Of a DNA stretch of 64,000 bases, positions 24,137 through 36,200 are shown one piece after another. The DNA is from Gossypium raimondii. Lineage: Eukaryota; Streptophyta; Magnoliopsida; Malvales; Malvaceae. The position numbers and the translations under genes were made by a program. Below the pieces are notes generated by a model that was not told where the DNA came from, did no database searches, and was given only the letters and a program-made list of their open reading frames with translations. The stretch is from the NCBI RefSeq assembly GCF_025698545.1, contig NC_068567.1, positions 61,249,205-61,313,204 on the forward strand. Reading direction: 5' to 3'. Within the stretch, counting starts at the first letter, position 1, and every line of letters begins with the position of its first letter.

Positions 24137-24988
24137 ATGTCGATTTCTAGCAATAAGTCAATCGTTGTGAGACGAGTGTTTGCTGAAGATTTAGACAATG
24201 AACTCTGGTTAATTAGGGCAGCAATTTTGAGGTATCCTTTTGTATTTATGGATACTGAATTTCCGGGGACGATTTTTAAACCAAGTAAGCAAGTGGTTTT
24301 TGAAGACAATCCCGTTATTAATTATCATTATATGAAGTCGAATGTTGATGCGCTTCAAATTATTCAGCTCGGCTTGAGTCTTTCGGATGCTCAAGGTAAT
24401 TTGCCGGATTTTGATTCTCCCTTTCGTTATGTTTGGGAATTTAATTTTAAAGATTTCAATATCAATCGAGACCACTATGCTAGCACTTCGATCGAGCTGC
24501 TCAAACGTCAAGGAATAGATTTTGAGAAGAATAAAGAGAAGGGGATTGATTCTAGAGATTTTGCAAAGAAGCTTTGGGATTACGGTTTGGTTTTCAATTG
24601 TTATGGTCTGAATGGTATTACTTGGATTACTTTTCACGGTGCTTATGACTTTGGATTCATGCTAAAGATGCTTACTCAAAGTCCATTGCCTTTGGATCTT
24701 CACTCATTCGTGCATCAATTGGCTTATTTCTTTGGCTACAATGTTTTCGACCTCAAACACACATTCAAACTATTAGGGTTGCTGGGTGGTTTAGAGAAAA
24801 TAGCTCAAACTTTAAAAGTAACTCGTATTGTCGGATCAAGTCATCAAGCCGGGTCGGACAGTCTACTCATGCTTCAATGTTTTATGAAGCTCAAGAGTAA
24901 GAAAATTTTTGAATCTGAATGGAATGAGGCGAATCAAATACTACTGAGTCCTCTAGCATTATACGGGCTAGTTCAAATCATAGGATGA
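24137..24988 (+). CDS. CCR4-associated factor 1 (CAF1) deadenylase, intronless
   Basis: Single-exon frame of 283 residues. The RNase D-like fold of CAF1/POP2 is clear: Asp39 and Glu41 in FMDTEFPG, Asp171 in FHGAYDFGFML, and His236 and Asp241 in GSSHQAGSDSLL complete the DEDDh metal-binding and catalytic set, so the enzyme should be active. CAF1 removes poly(A) tails as part of the CCR4-NOT complex, in cytoplasm and P-bodies. Length is close to the plant norm (about 270-285). Lack of introns is common for plant CAF1 paralogues, which are often stress-induced. The start is supported by the usual short N-terminus (IVVRRVFAEDLDNEL). It resembles the CAF1-9/-11 type, but I cannot fix the paralogue number. 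Confidence 0.93.
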   Translation: MSISSNKSIVVRRVFAEDLDNELWLIRAAILRYPFVFMDTEFPGTIFKPSKQVVFEDNPVINYHYMKSNVDALQIIQLGLSLSDAQGNLPDFDSPFRYVWEFNFKDFNINRDHYASTSIELLKRQGIDFEKNKEKGIDSRDFAKKLWDYGLVFNCYGLNGITWITFHGAYDFGFMLKMLTQSPLPLDLHSFVHQLAYFFGYNVFDLKHTFKLLGLLGGLEKIAQTLKVTRIVGSSHQAGSDSLLMLQCFMKLKSKKIFESEWNEANQILLSPLALYGLVQIIG

Positions 24989-25555
24989 AATATTATACTC
25001 TCTTTTATGTCTCTTTTGATTAGTGACATAAAAGCAATGTTATTGAAGATATTACATTAATATGTTTCCAAAACTATAATCTCCTACTGATTGATGATTT
25101 TTTTTAGCTGTGTTCAGTTTTCTCCTTTATGACTTGTGTGGAACTTGAAGCTTCATTATGATGGGTTTTATGTATTTGCTTGGATATTCAAAACATGAAA
25201 AAGATGCATTACATACGTAATCATAAATTGGCAGAGTCACATATCAGTAATGTTTAGGTGCTTTCCATGGTGCTGGTGTTTTAGCTGTATATTATTATGG
25301 GATATTATATTTAGGAATATATTATATATTTTTCCATATATTTAGGTATATATCTCTTTTCTATGCCTAAGTAACTACTGTTATAATGTCTATCAAGAAA
25401 AGAATCCCTATTCTGGTCAGTCCTCCATATTTGATTTACATTCAATAACAAGCCTTCCAAGGCTTCCAATTTGAGTAATAAGATAGTGATGAAACTTTTA
25501 AAAGCAGCTGAAAGGTGCAGAGGAAACAGGGGATAATCTTTGTTTGGAACAGCTG
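24989..25555. other. Intergenic with possible copia-type LTR remnant
   Basis: CAF1 3' flank, then at about 25285-25480 an AT-rich stretch ('tattatgggatattatatttagg' style, followed by 'ccatatatttaggtatatatctc') that resembles short plant Ty1/copia LTRs. No primer-binding site, polyprotein or partner LTR was seen, so this is tentative. Confidence 0.4.
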
Positions 25556-25690
25556 AAAGGTTTCCAATTCGAAAGTGCTGAATGTTATGTTTGCAGAACT
25601 ACTTTATGGTTTTTAACTTACATATGTTCCTCTTCCCCACTCTTTAGAGCATCCTTTGCTATGCATTGGAAAGCTTCTTCCACGTTAACA
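25556..25690 (-). pseudogene. Copied 3' piece of the RABG3 gene
   Basis: Matches 28389-28520, which is the 3' end of coding exon 6 plus adjoining intron 6 of the RAB GTPase gene. Shared landmarks are 'ttcgaaagtgctgaatg', 'gaactactttatgg' and 'gcattggaaagcttcttcc'. The copy lacks about 6 bp near 25595 and has scattered substitutions. It includes intron sequence, so it was copied from DNA. It encodes only a fragment. Confidence 0.88.
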
Positions 25691-25773
25691 CTCGGATTTG
25701 TACACTATGGAAAACGTACATATATCTTTGTATGCATAAATTGAGCATCCTTCGCTATGAAAAACGTAATAGG

Positions 25774-26310
25774 ATTATGAAGAAATTTCATGCAAATCCG
25801 AGTGTACAAATTGAGTGCCAGATATTGAAGTTGGCGACTTGGATGCAAGGCAGGAAGTATTGGAGTTCTTGGACTACTGGGGTTTTATTAACTTTCACTG
25901 AAAGCATTATCCGGAAGTATTGAACCACTTTGTGGCTCTTATATCTGATGTGAGTTAGAGTTTGGCAGTGTTGTCAATGATGCCGGTAATCAGGATGCTC
26001 AGAATGTTGAAAATTCAGAAAACAGAAGCCTCAAGGAGGACAAGTCCACCCCAGTTTGGGATCAGAAAACTTCATCCAGCAACCATGCTGACCAAAATGC
26101 TGAAACTTCTCTTCCTCAAGAAAAGATGACATCAGCTTCACCCAATTGCCTATCCACTGATAAACAGCACTCTCAGCAGCAGCAGTGAAGGCAAAACTTC
26201 TTGCAGACCAGGAAGAGGATCAAATCCGGCAACTTACGACATCATTAATAGAAAAGCAGGTAATTTATTTGCAAAAGCAAATGCAGACTCTTTTACTTGT
26301 GAATAGAAAT
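25774..26310 (+). pseudogene. Internally deleted copy of SWI3D segments
   Basis: Built from non-adjacent SWI3D pieces in order: exon 2 (from 17673, ending at 'attaactttca'); exon 4 ('ctgaaagcattatc'); the end of intron 4 ('actttgtggctc'); the 5' third of exon 5; exon 6 from 'acagcactctcagc'; intron 6 ('gcagactc'); and 3' UTR ('ttttacttgtgaatag'). Retained intron and UTR sequence rules out simple retroposition. Junctions show a few bases of microhomology ('ttca' at the first). The frame is broken throughout, so no SWI3D protein is possible. Confidence 0.92.
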
Positions 26311-28022
26311 TGTCATCCTGAATCCATAAAATTTAATCAATTTTACTTTTTTACTTTTCCAATTCTAAAATTCCAACCATTATCCAAAGATAACAATTGA
26401 ATCCATTTGGTTAAATTCCGGCATTAGTCTTGTATTAAGCATAATCGGGTCAATCTTATTCCCTATCATTTTCGAATTTGAAAATTTCAATTTTGATGCT
26501 AACGACAATCGTTAAATTCATTATCTAACTTTTTTTTTTTTAGTATGTAGAAATAGAAACTAACATGGTTTCACATATGTGATAATATCTGTCAAATCAG
26601 ATTTTGGATATAACATAACAAATTTAAAGGCTACCATTTGGAAGATTGAAGTTTAAAACTCGAAAACTATAAGACTTAAAATTGGTTGAATTAAAGCACA
26701 AGAAATAAATCCACAACTTAATAATAAAATTTAACTAAATTCAAAAGTACTAAATATATATATGTTTGCGATAGTAAAACTAATTATGATTTTTTTAACT
26801 TCATTATGCATTGAAGGATCTTAATTAGAAGTGTTCGTGGGCTATGCCAAAGTTCGATATCAAAAAAATTTCTAAGTCAGAGCCTAGCTTAACCCAACTT
26901 GTCCAAAAAGCATACACTTCTTCTAAAACTAATAAAATAACAAAAGAATATCTTTTATATTAATATTTATATATTTTAATAATTAAATTTTCGTTAAAAT
27001 ATTTTTAAAAATCATTTAATTTAAACTTGAGTTAATCCAGCTAGACCCGAAGACAAAAATTCATTGTTTAAGCTCAACCCAAATCAATTGAATCAAATAA
27101 AATACCCAACTCATGAATAGGTCTAATCTTAAGCTCCCAAAAAGTTAGGAGGTTAAAATATTATAATGATAAGTTAAATTGGAAGAAATTTAAAAAAAGA
27201 GCAAGACAATTTTAAAATGTTTTATACTAGAAAGGTTTGAGACGGTATATTATTTAGCCGATAAAATACTCCAAAACAATAACGTTAACGTGTTGAATTT
27301 GTAATTAAGTTATAATTGCGGAATGTCTAGAGTAGATGTCTTTGATGAGACAATGATATCTATTATGGGACATATCTTATCATTCATTCTGATACAAGGT
27401 ACAGAGCCGTTGAAAGAAAAACCCTGACCCCTAAGCTGTCAACTTACCCTTGACACGTAACATTCAAACTCTCTCCACGTCTACCCTTTATAATTTCCGA
27501 CTCTTCACAACACTTCAACCTGATTGATACCACCACATCTTCCTCAGTACTCTTTCCTTATTATATCATTGCATCAACGCCCAAGTAAATGGATAAATCA
27601 TGGAAAAAATGGACCAAATTTTAGTAGCCGATTGGATTGATTTCACAAATATTCGATGATTTTAGAATAGTTTTCACAAGCTGCTAAGCTGAGATTGGGT
27701 TTTCTTTTATAAATAATGTTCATTTTACGGACAATGAAAATTAATTCTTCCACAAGATAATCTTAGTTTGAAATTATGAAATATACCATAAAATGTACTT
27801 TAAAAACAATGCGTAGGCAGTGCAGAACAAAAAACAATGTTTACAAATGAGAACATTACAGAACTAAATCCAGCCAAACCAAAAGCATTAACAGACCTTT
27901 TTTTTTTCTCACACCAACACCATAAATCCCATAAAATGGTTGGGAAACACCAAATCATTCTAAACATTTTAACCGTACTTATTGGCGGAACAGGAAAAAA
28001 TAATGAACATGCATGGTATCTT
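26311..28022. other. Intergenic, AT-rich, with a promoter-like patch
   Basis: Mostly unremarkable AT-rich DNA. From about 27430 to 27600 the base composition changes: it holds 'tgacacgtaac' and 'tccacgtc' (ACGT cores), a TATA-like 'tttataattt' at about 27488, and a pyrimidine/ACC-rich leader-like run. This is followed by an ATG at 27591 whose frame closes after 11 codons. No gene follows in that orientation. Confidence 0.5.
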
Positions 28023-30070
28023 TCAACATTCGCATCCGCCTGACCTTGGTTGGCTGCTGCTGCTCCCAACATCTATGGTGTCGGGCAAGTATCTTCATGA
28101 ACGAAAACAAAAACATGAAAAAATAAGAAAGTATTAACATGACTGAAAATGTTCAAAAATTAATTAATGCAAGTTTAAGAGCTAAAAAAACAAAAAATTA
28201 AACGGAGAGCCAAATAAGTCATTATGCTAAAAATAAATTCACAAACTAAACAGTCTGCAACTATGTGTCCTCAATATTAAATATTGCCATGCAAATATTG
28301 CTACTTCCCGGTTTGAGAATGTACAAGCTAAACCATTGTATTGCATATCTATGTGTAGCAATTGATTGGTGTTACCGAGGGCTTTTTTTTCATAATTCGA
28401 AAGTGCTGAATGTTATGTTTGCAGGAGTAGAACTACTTTATGGTTTTTAACTTACATGTCTTCCTCTTCCCCACTCTTTAGAGCATCCCTTGCTATGCAT
28501 TGGAAAGCTTCTTCCACGTTAACTCCTTCCTTGGCAGATGTCTCAAAATAGGGGATATTTCCTTTCGAGGCACACCATGCTCGGGCCTTTTTCAAAGACA
28601 CCTAGAGAGTCAAAACAATGTGGATAATTGTATCTTTTAGGAAGAAAGAGAATATCAAGTGACACTGTAAAGGAAGAATTGAAAAATACATACCACTCTA
28701 CTGTTTCCACCATCAACATCGATTTTGTTCCCCAAAACAACAAACGGGAAATTCTCAGGATCCGAAGGGCTTGCCTGCAAGGTTTCTCAAATTGTCATTT
28801 CTCTACCGAATAAATCCCAGAGAGTTGATAGATGGTTTTCATCTGTATTCAGAAGTTCAGAATATATACCTGAATAAGGAATTCTTCTCTCCAGTTGTTA
28901 AGGTTGTCAAACGATTTCATTGAGTTGACATCATATACAAGAACACAACAATCAGCACCGCGATAGAAAGCAACACCTAGGCTCTGGAATCTTTCCTGGC
29001 CAGCTGTGTCCCAGATCTGAGGGGGAAAATTGATGAATTTTGAGCTAAGTGGTCACTCAAATAACACAAAAAGGCTAAAAGAAAAGTTAGATAATTTTAG
29101 AATGCAATGCTACAATCTGCTAGAAAATACTCAATAGTGATCCATGAGGTTGTCTAATGCTAAATCACAGAAGTCTAGTCAACAAGTGGAGCAACATAAT
29201 TCCCTAGTCAATAACCACAAATCCGCTCCTCGTCAATTGATCAATGATATAACTAAAGAAAAAAGCAGCCATGGAGTTTTTCAATGAATAAAAAGAAAAA
29301 AGTTAGCATTGGCAGTTATGAGTTAAATATCATAGAGAAAAGATGCATTTGTCACAGATCTTGGATGCAAAGCTAGAACTTGGTTCAAGAACAAAGGAGT
29401 AGGTATAAAAAACCAAGCACTAGTCAATAGCACACCATAGTCGTTCATTGTAGATTAAGATCTCAAAAAAATAAACAAATACAGCAACTAAAACAATCTC
29501 ATCGAGATGTTAAAAAGTAGAGATCAGTGTGAAATCTAACCTGTAAGGTAAAAAGCCTATCCTCAAACTGCACTTCCTTTGTCAAAAAATCAGCTCCAAT
29601 CGTCGCCTTATACTGATTGCTAAATTTCTTATTTACATATCTAAAAGTAAAATGTAAAGGCAAACAAAACCATAACTAATAGTAAAAAACAAAACCATAT
29701 CTAAAAGTAAAAAGTAAATTTCTTATTTACATATAAAAAAAAACACTTCATTTCTCTGCTTTTCTCAATAATTAGTAAAAAACGACTGCTGCAGGATACT
29801 GATTCATCAAAGACGTCTTCCCTACCCTGCAAATTAAAGATCACAAATCACAATCAAATCATAATCATTCGACAACAAACGAGAGCAGTAATTCGAATAG
29901 AAAGATCCGTACGGAAAACCTAGAAACGAATTCTTTCAAAATACATGCGAATATATACGCATAAAATTGAACGGACAGGCTTATAATAATAGCAACAAGA
30001 AAAAAGAAAACACTAACCCGCTGTCGCCGAGGATGATGACCTTCAAGAGGGTTCTACGGCGAGAAGGCAT
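28023..30070 (-). CDS. RABG3: Rab7-type small GTPase, RABG3 subfamily
   Basis: Seven exons in reading order: 30070-30018, 29826-29800 (27-bp microexon), 29640-29541, 29016-28870, 28774-28694, 28601-28456, 28092-28023. Total 624 bp, 207 residues. All G motifs are intact: GDSGVGKTS (P-loop, split across exons 1 and 2), the switch I Thr in [22 protein letters not shown] and ETSAKEG. The tail ends GGCEC, a double-cysteine signal for geranylgeranylation. RABG3/Rab7 proteins act on late endosomes and the tonoplast in membrane fusion with the vacuole. The last exon is needed: without it the frame stops at EEEDM and lacks the prenylation cysteines. The exon 6/intron 6 region has a copy at 25556-25690. 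The paralogue letter cannot be assigned. Confidence 0.95.
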
Positions 30071-31529
30071 CGTAAAGAACACTAAGGAATCGGCGGATGT
30101 ACAGATCGATAGAAAAAGGAGAAAAAAATTTCTATATTGAAACCTAGTGAGAGGACTGGTGGACTTGTTTGTCTGGCAGGAAAATTGGCTGAAACTTTCT
30201 AGCGTGTTTTTCAAAGTATTTTCTAGCTTTTTTTTTCTCTCTCTCTCTCTTATGCAAAAGCTGGAATGACCTGTAATTTGTGAAGGAATTGAGGGAAAGT
30301 TTGGGTGACAGCTTTGTTTGATTGTTTGTTTCGTTCAACATGAGTGAACCTATGAGTAACTGATTTGGTGGTAGCTTGTTGATTGGTCTGTTATTTATGG
30401 AAAAAGATTTAAAGGTAACGTTATCTTCCCTTGTTGCTCCTGTTAGACCAAATTTACAATAGAGCTGGGCGGACCAGGGTGGGGCTGGGTTTTTCTAACC
30501 GACCCGATTGAAAATTTATGTTGATCCGATCCGATTTCTACATTGTATGACTTGCGGGGAAGATTATTAGGTTTTCTCGGTCGAATTTTTTTGATGAAAC
30601 TAATTTAACTGATTATAACCTACAAAAATTTCATCAGCGAAACTAAGTAAAAGGTGGTCACCACAATAATTTCATCAGTACAAAAAATAAACATATATAT
30701 GTAAAACGGATATATTGAATATTCTTGAAAAAAGTTTTAGATTCATAACATTTATGGATTTATTCATCTGTGATGTTTATAGTGTGACATACATTAATCC
30801 TGAGTAGAAGATGGACTAAATACGCATGACTCATATACTTTAATGTAAATAAAAAATTGAGTTCAAATAGATAAGAAACTGAAAACTAGTGTGTTGGGTA
30901 TACGACTTCTGTAGTATGTAGCATCATTTACAAAAGTGAAATTCATAACCTAACTAATGGGTAAATGATATTTTCTCGTCGACATTACATGATAGATAAA
31001 AAGTAAATGTGGTCATGGGTCGTTTGTCTTTGTGACAAATGACTTTATTACTATCTAATAGTAATTGACTTTTCATTAAGGAAGATATAATTGTTGCTAT
31101 AAGATAAAATAAGATTATATTGGGGGAATAGATTTATTCCAAAGAGATTAATAATATCTTATGAGGGTAATACACTTATGACAAAGTCATTGGATGAGCA
31201 TTGATTAGGTAGCTTTCATAATGATATATAATTAGAGAGAGTTCAGTTATGATACTATAGTGAAATGACTTCGTGACTAAATATGTTTTTAATTAATAGG
31301 CAAAAAGTTGAAACTTAATTATAAATTATTTGAACCCTAATTAAATATATTCAATCGGTCCCTCCGCTAGTTTATTGAAACCATAGACGAATTGCACATA
31401 AAACCAAATAAACAAAAATGAATGAAAATGACAAAGATAAAGAAATGAATCACATTAACAATTGAATGCGTTTTCACCATATTTGAATTACTATTTTTAT
31501 TAATTATAATAAAATAATTGAAGTTTAAA

Positions 31530-32455
31530 TATTAAAAGTGTGAAGGTTGGGTGCTATCCAAAGGTGTTTCAAGGCAAAGTCCAATCAAGCACCGAAGGAG
31601 AATGTGAAACCAAGTGAGAAAAAGTTCAACCCCTCTCATTTGAGAGTGCAACGAAAAGAGTGGTGATAACACCGACAATGTGGAAGTAAAGGAACCTAGA
31701 ACGATGGTTCCAAGAGTAGCGATGCTCAAGCAAAGCCGAGGGTAGAAGACTTGACGCAAAGGCTCCAAAGGAGTCACTCACGAAGAAGGCAACGACCAAA
31801 GAATCAAGAGCAATGCTCCCTTAGCAACAAGGGCATTGTTGGATTGAGTGAGGATGAATGTCATGCCTCATAAGTGAGCAAAAACTCATCAAGCCCGAAA
31901 TCGAGCAAACACGAGAGTATCTAGCCACAAATTTCTCAAAGTGTCCCGGAAAACTCTAGGACCAAACCCGTGTAGAATGTTCTAAAAATTTTAGAATGCT
32001 TCAATATTGAGTTAGATGGGAAAGTTCTAGAATTAGATATTAATTGTCCATTGAGATTAACTGTAACCATTAGATTGAATAGGGCTTGCCTATAAAATGG
32101 GAGGCTCCCTCCTTCATTTGTATCCAAGCTAGCTTTGAGTAATAGAAACACTTCCATAGTCTCTCATTATCTCTCTTTCTCTGTGTTTTAAGTGTTCTTT
32201 TCCTTATTTACTTGCTTAGGCTAAGTGTGCCAAGCCTCTCTCAAGCGAGGATTGAAGATTAACTAGACTTGTGGGCAAGAAATCCAAGTCCAAGGTCGCA
32301 TGTGACCAAAGCTAAAGTCCCGACAAGTGACACAAGAACTAACATATATTACCTTATTTACTTGAAGAAGGAAGAGAGATTAGGTGGAAGCTTATATCCA
32401 GCTATCCCTCCACGACCTTCTCAAAATAATAAACAAGGTTTTAATGGACCCTAAT
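31530..32455 (+). mobile_element. Possible LTR-retrotransposon remnant
   Basis: This segment is less AT-rich than its surroundings. It has a TATA-like 'gcctataaaatggg' at about 32088-32101, followed about 50-100 bp later by a pyrimidine-rich leader ('tctctcattatctctctttctct'). That arrangement is typical of a plant retrotransposon LTR (U3-R). I see no second LTR, primer-binding site or pol frame, so it would be a solo or truncated LTR. A decayed promoter of a host gene is an alternative. Confidence 0.4.
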
Positions 32456-33066
32456 CATTAGATAACTAATTTCTTTTACCCATTATGAATTAGCTGTTGA
32501 AAATTTCAAATCGTGGATGCGTTATACTATTTGTTGGTATAGTAATTTTTTGTTCACCCACCCATTTGAAGGCTAAAGTTGATAATGAAATAGCAGTTAA
32601 TAATTTTTCTTTTTCACCTATTTGAATGCTAGAGTTAATTATGAATTGGCTGTATGAAAATTTCCTTACAATATTGTGGCCATAGATTCTTTTGAAATAA
32701 AGTGATTGTTTTGCTGTCAAAATTTTCTTGGTTGAGGATGTAAAGAATACATATATTTTAATAAAAATAGGTCCATTTTCTTATTTTCTTTTTTTTTTAT
32801 GGTGTTGTATGAGAGGGACTGAAGAGGGATGATATGAATTTTGAATTATCTGATTGTATAATTTTTTACATTAATTTATTTGTATTTTGCATTATTTTCT
32901 CTTTTTATGTTGTTGTGTGAGGAGGAATGGTATGGATTTTGAATTATCTTATGAATAAAATAGAGGGACCAAATTATATGAATTAAAATATAAAAAGTTA
33001 AATCTAAAATTTAAGTATGTTAGATGGATCGAAATGAAATTCAACCTTTTTGTTATTTATACCCCC

Positions 33067-33108
33067 GCGAGCGAGAAAGAGAGAAAAGCGAGCGAGAAAG
33101 AGAGAAAA
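33067..33108 (+). repeat. Perfect 21-bp tandem duplication in COPG leader
   Basis: Two exact copies of a purine-rich 21-mer (gcgagcgagaaagagagaaaa) end about 95 bp before the COPG start codon. The position suggests the 5' UTR or core promoter. Purine (GA)-rich runs are common in plant leaders. Confidence 0.85.
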
Positions 33109-33203
33109 ATAAAGAGGGGAAAAATTGACTCGCCTGTAAATATAAAATAAGGATATTCATATAACTATTATTAGATCTCGAATATTCAAATTCTTAATTA
33201 GCG

Positions 33204-36200
33204 ATGGCACAGCCTTTGGTGAAGAAAGACGATGATCGTGACGATGAAGGTAAGTTCAATTCTCATTTTCCTTCGATTCATCTTCACTCCACTCTTTTTC
33301 ACCCTTTTTTATGTATCTTTTTTTTCTTATTCGGAATCGTTTAATTTTTAATTGTAAATCTTATTATGTTCGCGAGTTGTTAGATAAGCCGTTAGCTTCT
33401 AGATCTGCGCGGTTTTGATTCATTTCGATTGATTTAGAGATGCACTGCGTAATTTATAGATCTTATTTTGAGGATTACGGTTTGGTTTTAGTGAAATATT
33501 GTTTTGTTCTAGTTGATCTTATCCAAATTATTGCTCTACTATATTTTTCTGTTTCTGAAGGAGCAATGTAGCTTGTTTGGTTCGATGGATGCCTGTGATT
33601 TTAGTTGATTTTGATGTGGATCTCGAGGCTTTATGTATCTGTTTTGTTCGAGTTCTATTTATAGTGTTGTTGAGTTCTTCTAGCTTTTCAGGTGTTCAGT
33701 GAAGGTCTTTTTTAATTGTTTATTTTGCAATTTTGTTGTTAAACAGTGGATTACTCTCCCTTTTTGGGGATTGAGAAGGGTGCCGTTCTTCAAGAAGCGA
33801 GGGTCTTTAATGACCCTCAGCTTGATCCACGAAGATGCTCTCAGGTTTCTTCTTTTAGGCTATCTTGATTCTCTATTTTCTGTGTTTGCTATTTCAATTT
33901 GTAGAGGAATGTTTGTTTATAAATTTTTTTAATGCAGGTTATAACAAAGCTTCTTTATCTATTGAACCAAGGAGAAACGTTCACTAAGGTCGGTCTTTCT
34001 TTCTAATTGTACAGGAAAGGACTAAATCCATTTTTCTTCTGTGCTGAATTACAATTGACCAATAATGTTTAGATTTCTACTTTAGTTAAGCATGTATAAT
34101 GAAGGAAGTGTGCTCTATTCTGATGAAAATTGACCTTGTTGAATGATGATTTTCTCGTGTTATATGTATAGGTTGAAGCCACAGAAGTTTTCTTCGCTGT
34201 GACGAAGCTCTTCCAATCAAGGGATATGGGTTTGAGGAGAATGGTCTATGTGATAATAAAGGAACTATCTCCATCAGCAGATGAGGTTATATGTTTTGAA
34301 TTTTCCATGCTTGTTGAATAACCTTTCACGTGTGTGTATGCATGTCTTCATATTTATATACTAATTAATACTTACTCTTGTTGGTAATAGGTTATTATTG
34401 TTACAAGCTCTCTCATGAAGGACATGACTAGCAAGACTGATATGTATCGAGCAAATGCTATTCGTGTACTTTGCCGGATAACAGATGGAACTCTTCTTAC
34501 CCAGATTGAGAGATACTTGAAACAAGCAATTGTTGACAAAAATCCAGTTGTTGCAAGTGCAGCCCTAGTCAGTGGTATTCACTTGCTGCAGGTAACAGTT
34601 TTGTCTCAAGGTTTCTTTTTTTATATATAAATTTTAAATTAATTATCAAAATTCTGATGATTTATTAACTTGTCATAAATATTTGGGCAGACAAACCCTG
34701 AGATTGTTAAAAGATGGAGTAATGAGGTCCAAGAAGCTGTTCAATCAAGAGCAGCCCTTGTGCAGTTTCATGCCCTAGCATTGCTCCACCAGGTATTTAC
34801 ATTCCTTGTTTGGAAAGTTTTGGGGTTTTATCTGGTAATTGAAGACAAGTTTTTTCTTAAGATAGGTTGTGTCATATAGCTTCTCAAAGATTTTTTGTTT
34901 CTTTAGATTAATTTTAGCATCTTATCAATTTCTGGTTACTGGATTTTAACACACAGCATGCTCATCATCCTAGTTAGAAAAGTTCTGCAACAAGTTGAAA
35001 CTACAATGCATGTAACAAAGGAAAGTATAGTGACTTCACGCAGTATAAATCCATGGTATTTTTGCATGGTTGGGTTTGGGGCAATGTTTGTTATGATTCA
35101 CATTATTGATGGATGTATGTGATTTCATACTTGCAGATACGGCAAAATGATCGACTAGCTGTTAATAAGCTGGTCAGTAGTTTGACAAGGGGAAGTGTCC
35201 GTTCACCTTTAGCCCAATGCCTGTTGATACGCTATACTAGTCAGGTACTTCATCTCCAAAATATCTTCTTACTTCTGCCAACCTTTTTTGTTCATAAACA
35301 TTAAGTAATTGTTGAGTCTGCAGGTCATTCGGGAGTCAACCAATGACACTCAAACAGGGGATCGCCCTTTTTATGATTTTCTTGAGGGCTGCCTGCGCCA
35401 CAAGGCTGAGATGGTGATTTTTGAGGCTGCTAGAGCAATCACAGAGCTCAATGGTGTGACAAGCCGAGAATTGACACCGGCAATCACTGTTCTTCAGCTT
35501 TTCTTAAGCTCTTCTAAGCCAGTGCTGAGGTTTGCTGCAGTTCGTACGCTGAACAAGGTTGATTTATTTTCCTTTGCTAATTAATATTTCATGCTATTAT
35601 TAGATCTATTACTGGCTCAGAAAAATGATAGCCATGCACTTTAGTGGGAAGGGCTAGAGTAGTTTCTTCTGCAAATTGCAGAAGTTAAAACATGCTTATG
35701 GGGTGTGTTGAAAGGTCTGTTACTATATTGTTTAGGGAAAACATTTAATTAATGATAAGTGATTGTTGTTTCTTTATGATTCAGACATTCAGTTTTTTGT
35801 GTATCCTGACTTTTTGACTGTGTGACATAATTTCTCTTTAGGTTGCAATGTCTCATCCAACAGCTGTTACGAACTGCAATATTGACATGGAGAGTTTAAT
35901 TTCTGACCAAAATAGAAGCATTGCCACACTTGCAATCACTACCCTTCTCAAGACTGGAAATGAGTCAAGTGTGGATCGCCTGATGAAGCAGATAACTAAT
36001 TTTATGTCTGATATTGCTGATGAATTTAAAATTGTTGTGGTGGACGCCATAAGATCACTATGCTTAAAGTTTCCATTGAAGCACAGATCTTTGTAAGGGA
36101 TACTTTGCTTTGTATTATTGGTCAGTAGGCTATGGTAAATGCTTCCCTTAAAGTGTTTTTTATCCATTGTTATCTTCAGGATGAATTTCTTAAGCAATAT

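Larger units (their letters stand above)
30071..33203. other. Intergenic between RABG3 (-) and COPG (+)
   Basis: Shared upstream region of two divergent housekeeping genes. The RAB leader side has a CT-rich run near 30234-30250. The middle holds an LTR-like segment at 31530-32455. The COPG leader side has a perfect 21-bp duplication at 33067-33108. No other gene was recognised; open frames in the LTR-like part are not convincing. Confidence 0.6.

Noticed and set aside
24209-24637. 142-residue antisense frame in the CAF1 gene
   Set aside because: It mirrors a strongly conserved coding sequence on the + strand and has no recognisable domain.
26185-26400. 71-residue frame MKAKLLADQEEDQIR
   Set aside because: It is the copied SWI3D exon 6 read into intron 6 and UTR; it has no start context or domain of its own.
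31532-32157. Minus-strand frames of 73-81 residues in the LTR-like block
   Set aside because: No similarity to gag, pol or host proteins, and short enough to occur by chance in this less AT-rich block.
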